Source of the DNA: Clostridiales bacterium DTU023
GTDB taxonomy: Bacteria; Bacillota; Clostridia; Saccharofermentanales; DTU023
Length of the DNA: 7,592 nucleotides
Direction of reading: 5' to 3'
Assembly: GCA_001512945.1 (NCBI GenBank)
Contig: LFTF01000001.1
Location: 3,811 to 11,402 of the forward strand
Numbering within the stretch: the first letter of the stretch is position 1; every line of letters begins with the position of its first letter. Below, one piece after another: positions 7,525 to 7,592 of this stretch. The position numbers and the translations under genes were made by a program. The notes below the pieces were generated by a model. That model saw nothing but the letters and a program-made list of their open reading frames with translations, was not told the origin of the DNA and did no database searches.

Positions 7525-7562
7525 AAGACGAACGACCGGGAGGGGGCCCGGCCGTTCGTCTT
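7525..7562 (+). terminator. Long GC-rich hairpin at the operon end, probable terminator without a clear U-tract
   Basis: Arms 7525-7540 and 7547-7562 are 16 nt each and pair fully except A7535 against C7552, closing a 6-nt loop AGGGGG. It begins 30 nt after the alr stop, the expected place for the operon terminator. The 3' arm ends in CTT and is followed by CCATAAGAAG, so there is no run of Ts. It may be a weak intrinsic terminator, or a hairpin that stabilises the 3' end after termination further on. Confidence 0.7.
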
Positions 7563-7592
7563 CCATAAGAAGAAATGACATTTTATTAATGT

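Noticed and set aside
7504..7527. TTGAAA (7504-7509) and TATAAG (7522-7527) as a promoter
   Set aside because: Spacing is only 12 nt, far from the usual 16-18, and the hairpin follows at once.
1..7592. CRISPR arrays, tRNA or rRNA genes, insertion sequences, cobalamin riboswitch
   Set aside because: The window is almost wholly explained by six tightly packed metabolic genes; the gaps are 7-32 nt and no repeats or RNA signatures were seen.

Overview
The window is one plus-strand operon segment that encodes most of the anaerobic ornithine fermentation pathway known from Stickland-type amino-acid fermenters such as Clostridium (Acetoanaerobium) sticklandii. Nearly every base is coding. Five complete genes follow a left-truncated one, with gaps of 7-32 nt or a short overlap. 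The genes have strong AGGAGG-type ribosome binding sites. Base composition looks balanced, not AT-rich as in classical clostridia. Together these suggest an anaerobic, amino-acid-fermenting bacterium of the Firmicutes or a similar group (Synergistetes-like lineages also carry this pathway), but the species cannot be named from the sequence alone.

Layout, left to right: (1) 1-1164, 3' part of ortB, the PLP-dependent large subunit of 2-amino-4-oxopentanoate thiolase; its N-terminus lies outside the window. (2) 1197-1586, oraS, and (3) 1583-3868, oraE, the small and large subunits of adenosylcobalamin/PLP-dependent D-ornithine 4,5-aminomutase, coupled by a GTGA overlap. (4) 3876-5231, a MutL/GlmL-family ATPase, probably the reactivating chaperone of the mutase. 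(5) 5244-6305, orr, PLP-dependent ornithine racemase. (6) 6331-7494, an alanine racemase. (7) 7525-7562, a long GC-rich hairpin that probably ends the transcript. The last 98 nt hold no gene.

Working model: Orr converts L-ornithine to D-ornithine. OraSE moves the terminal amino group to give 2,4-diaminopentanoate. A dehydrogenase (Ord, expected upstream and not in the window) makes 2-amino-4-oxopentanoate. OrtA (also expected upstream) with OrtB cleaves this with CoA to acetyl-CoA and alanine. The thiolase product is reported as D-alanine, so the alanine racemase at the operon end has a plausible catabolic role: it would convert D-alanine to L-alanine for deamination. That link is the most interesting point here; the rest is a recognisable, apparently intact version of a described pathway rather than a new system.
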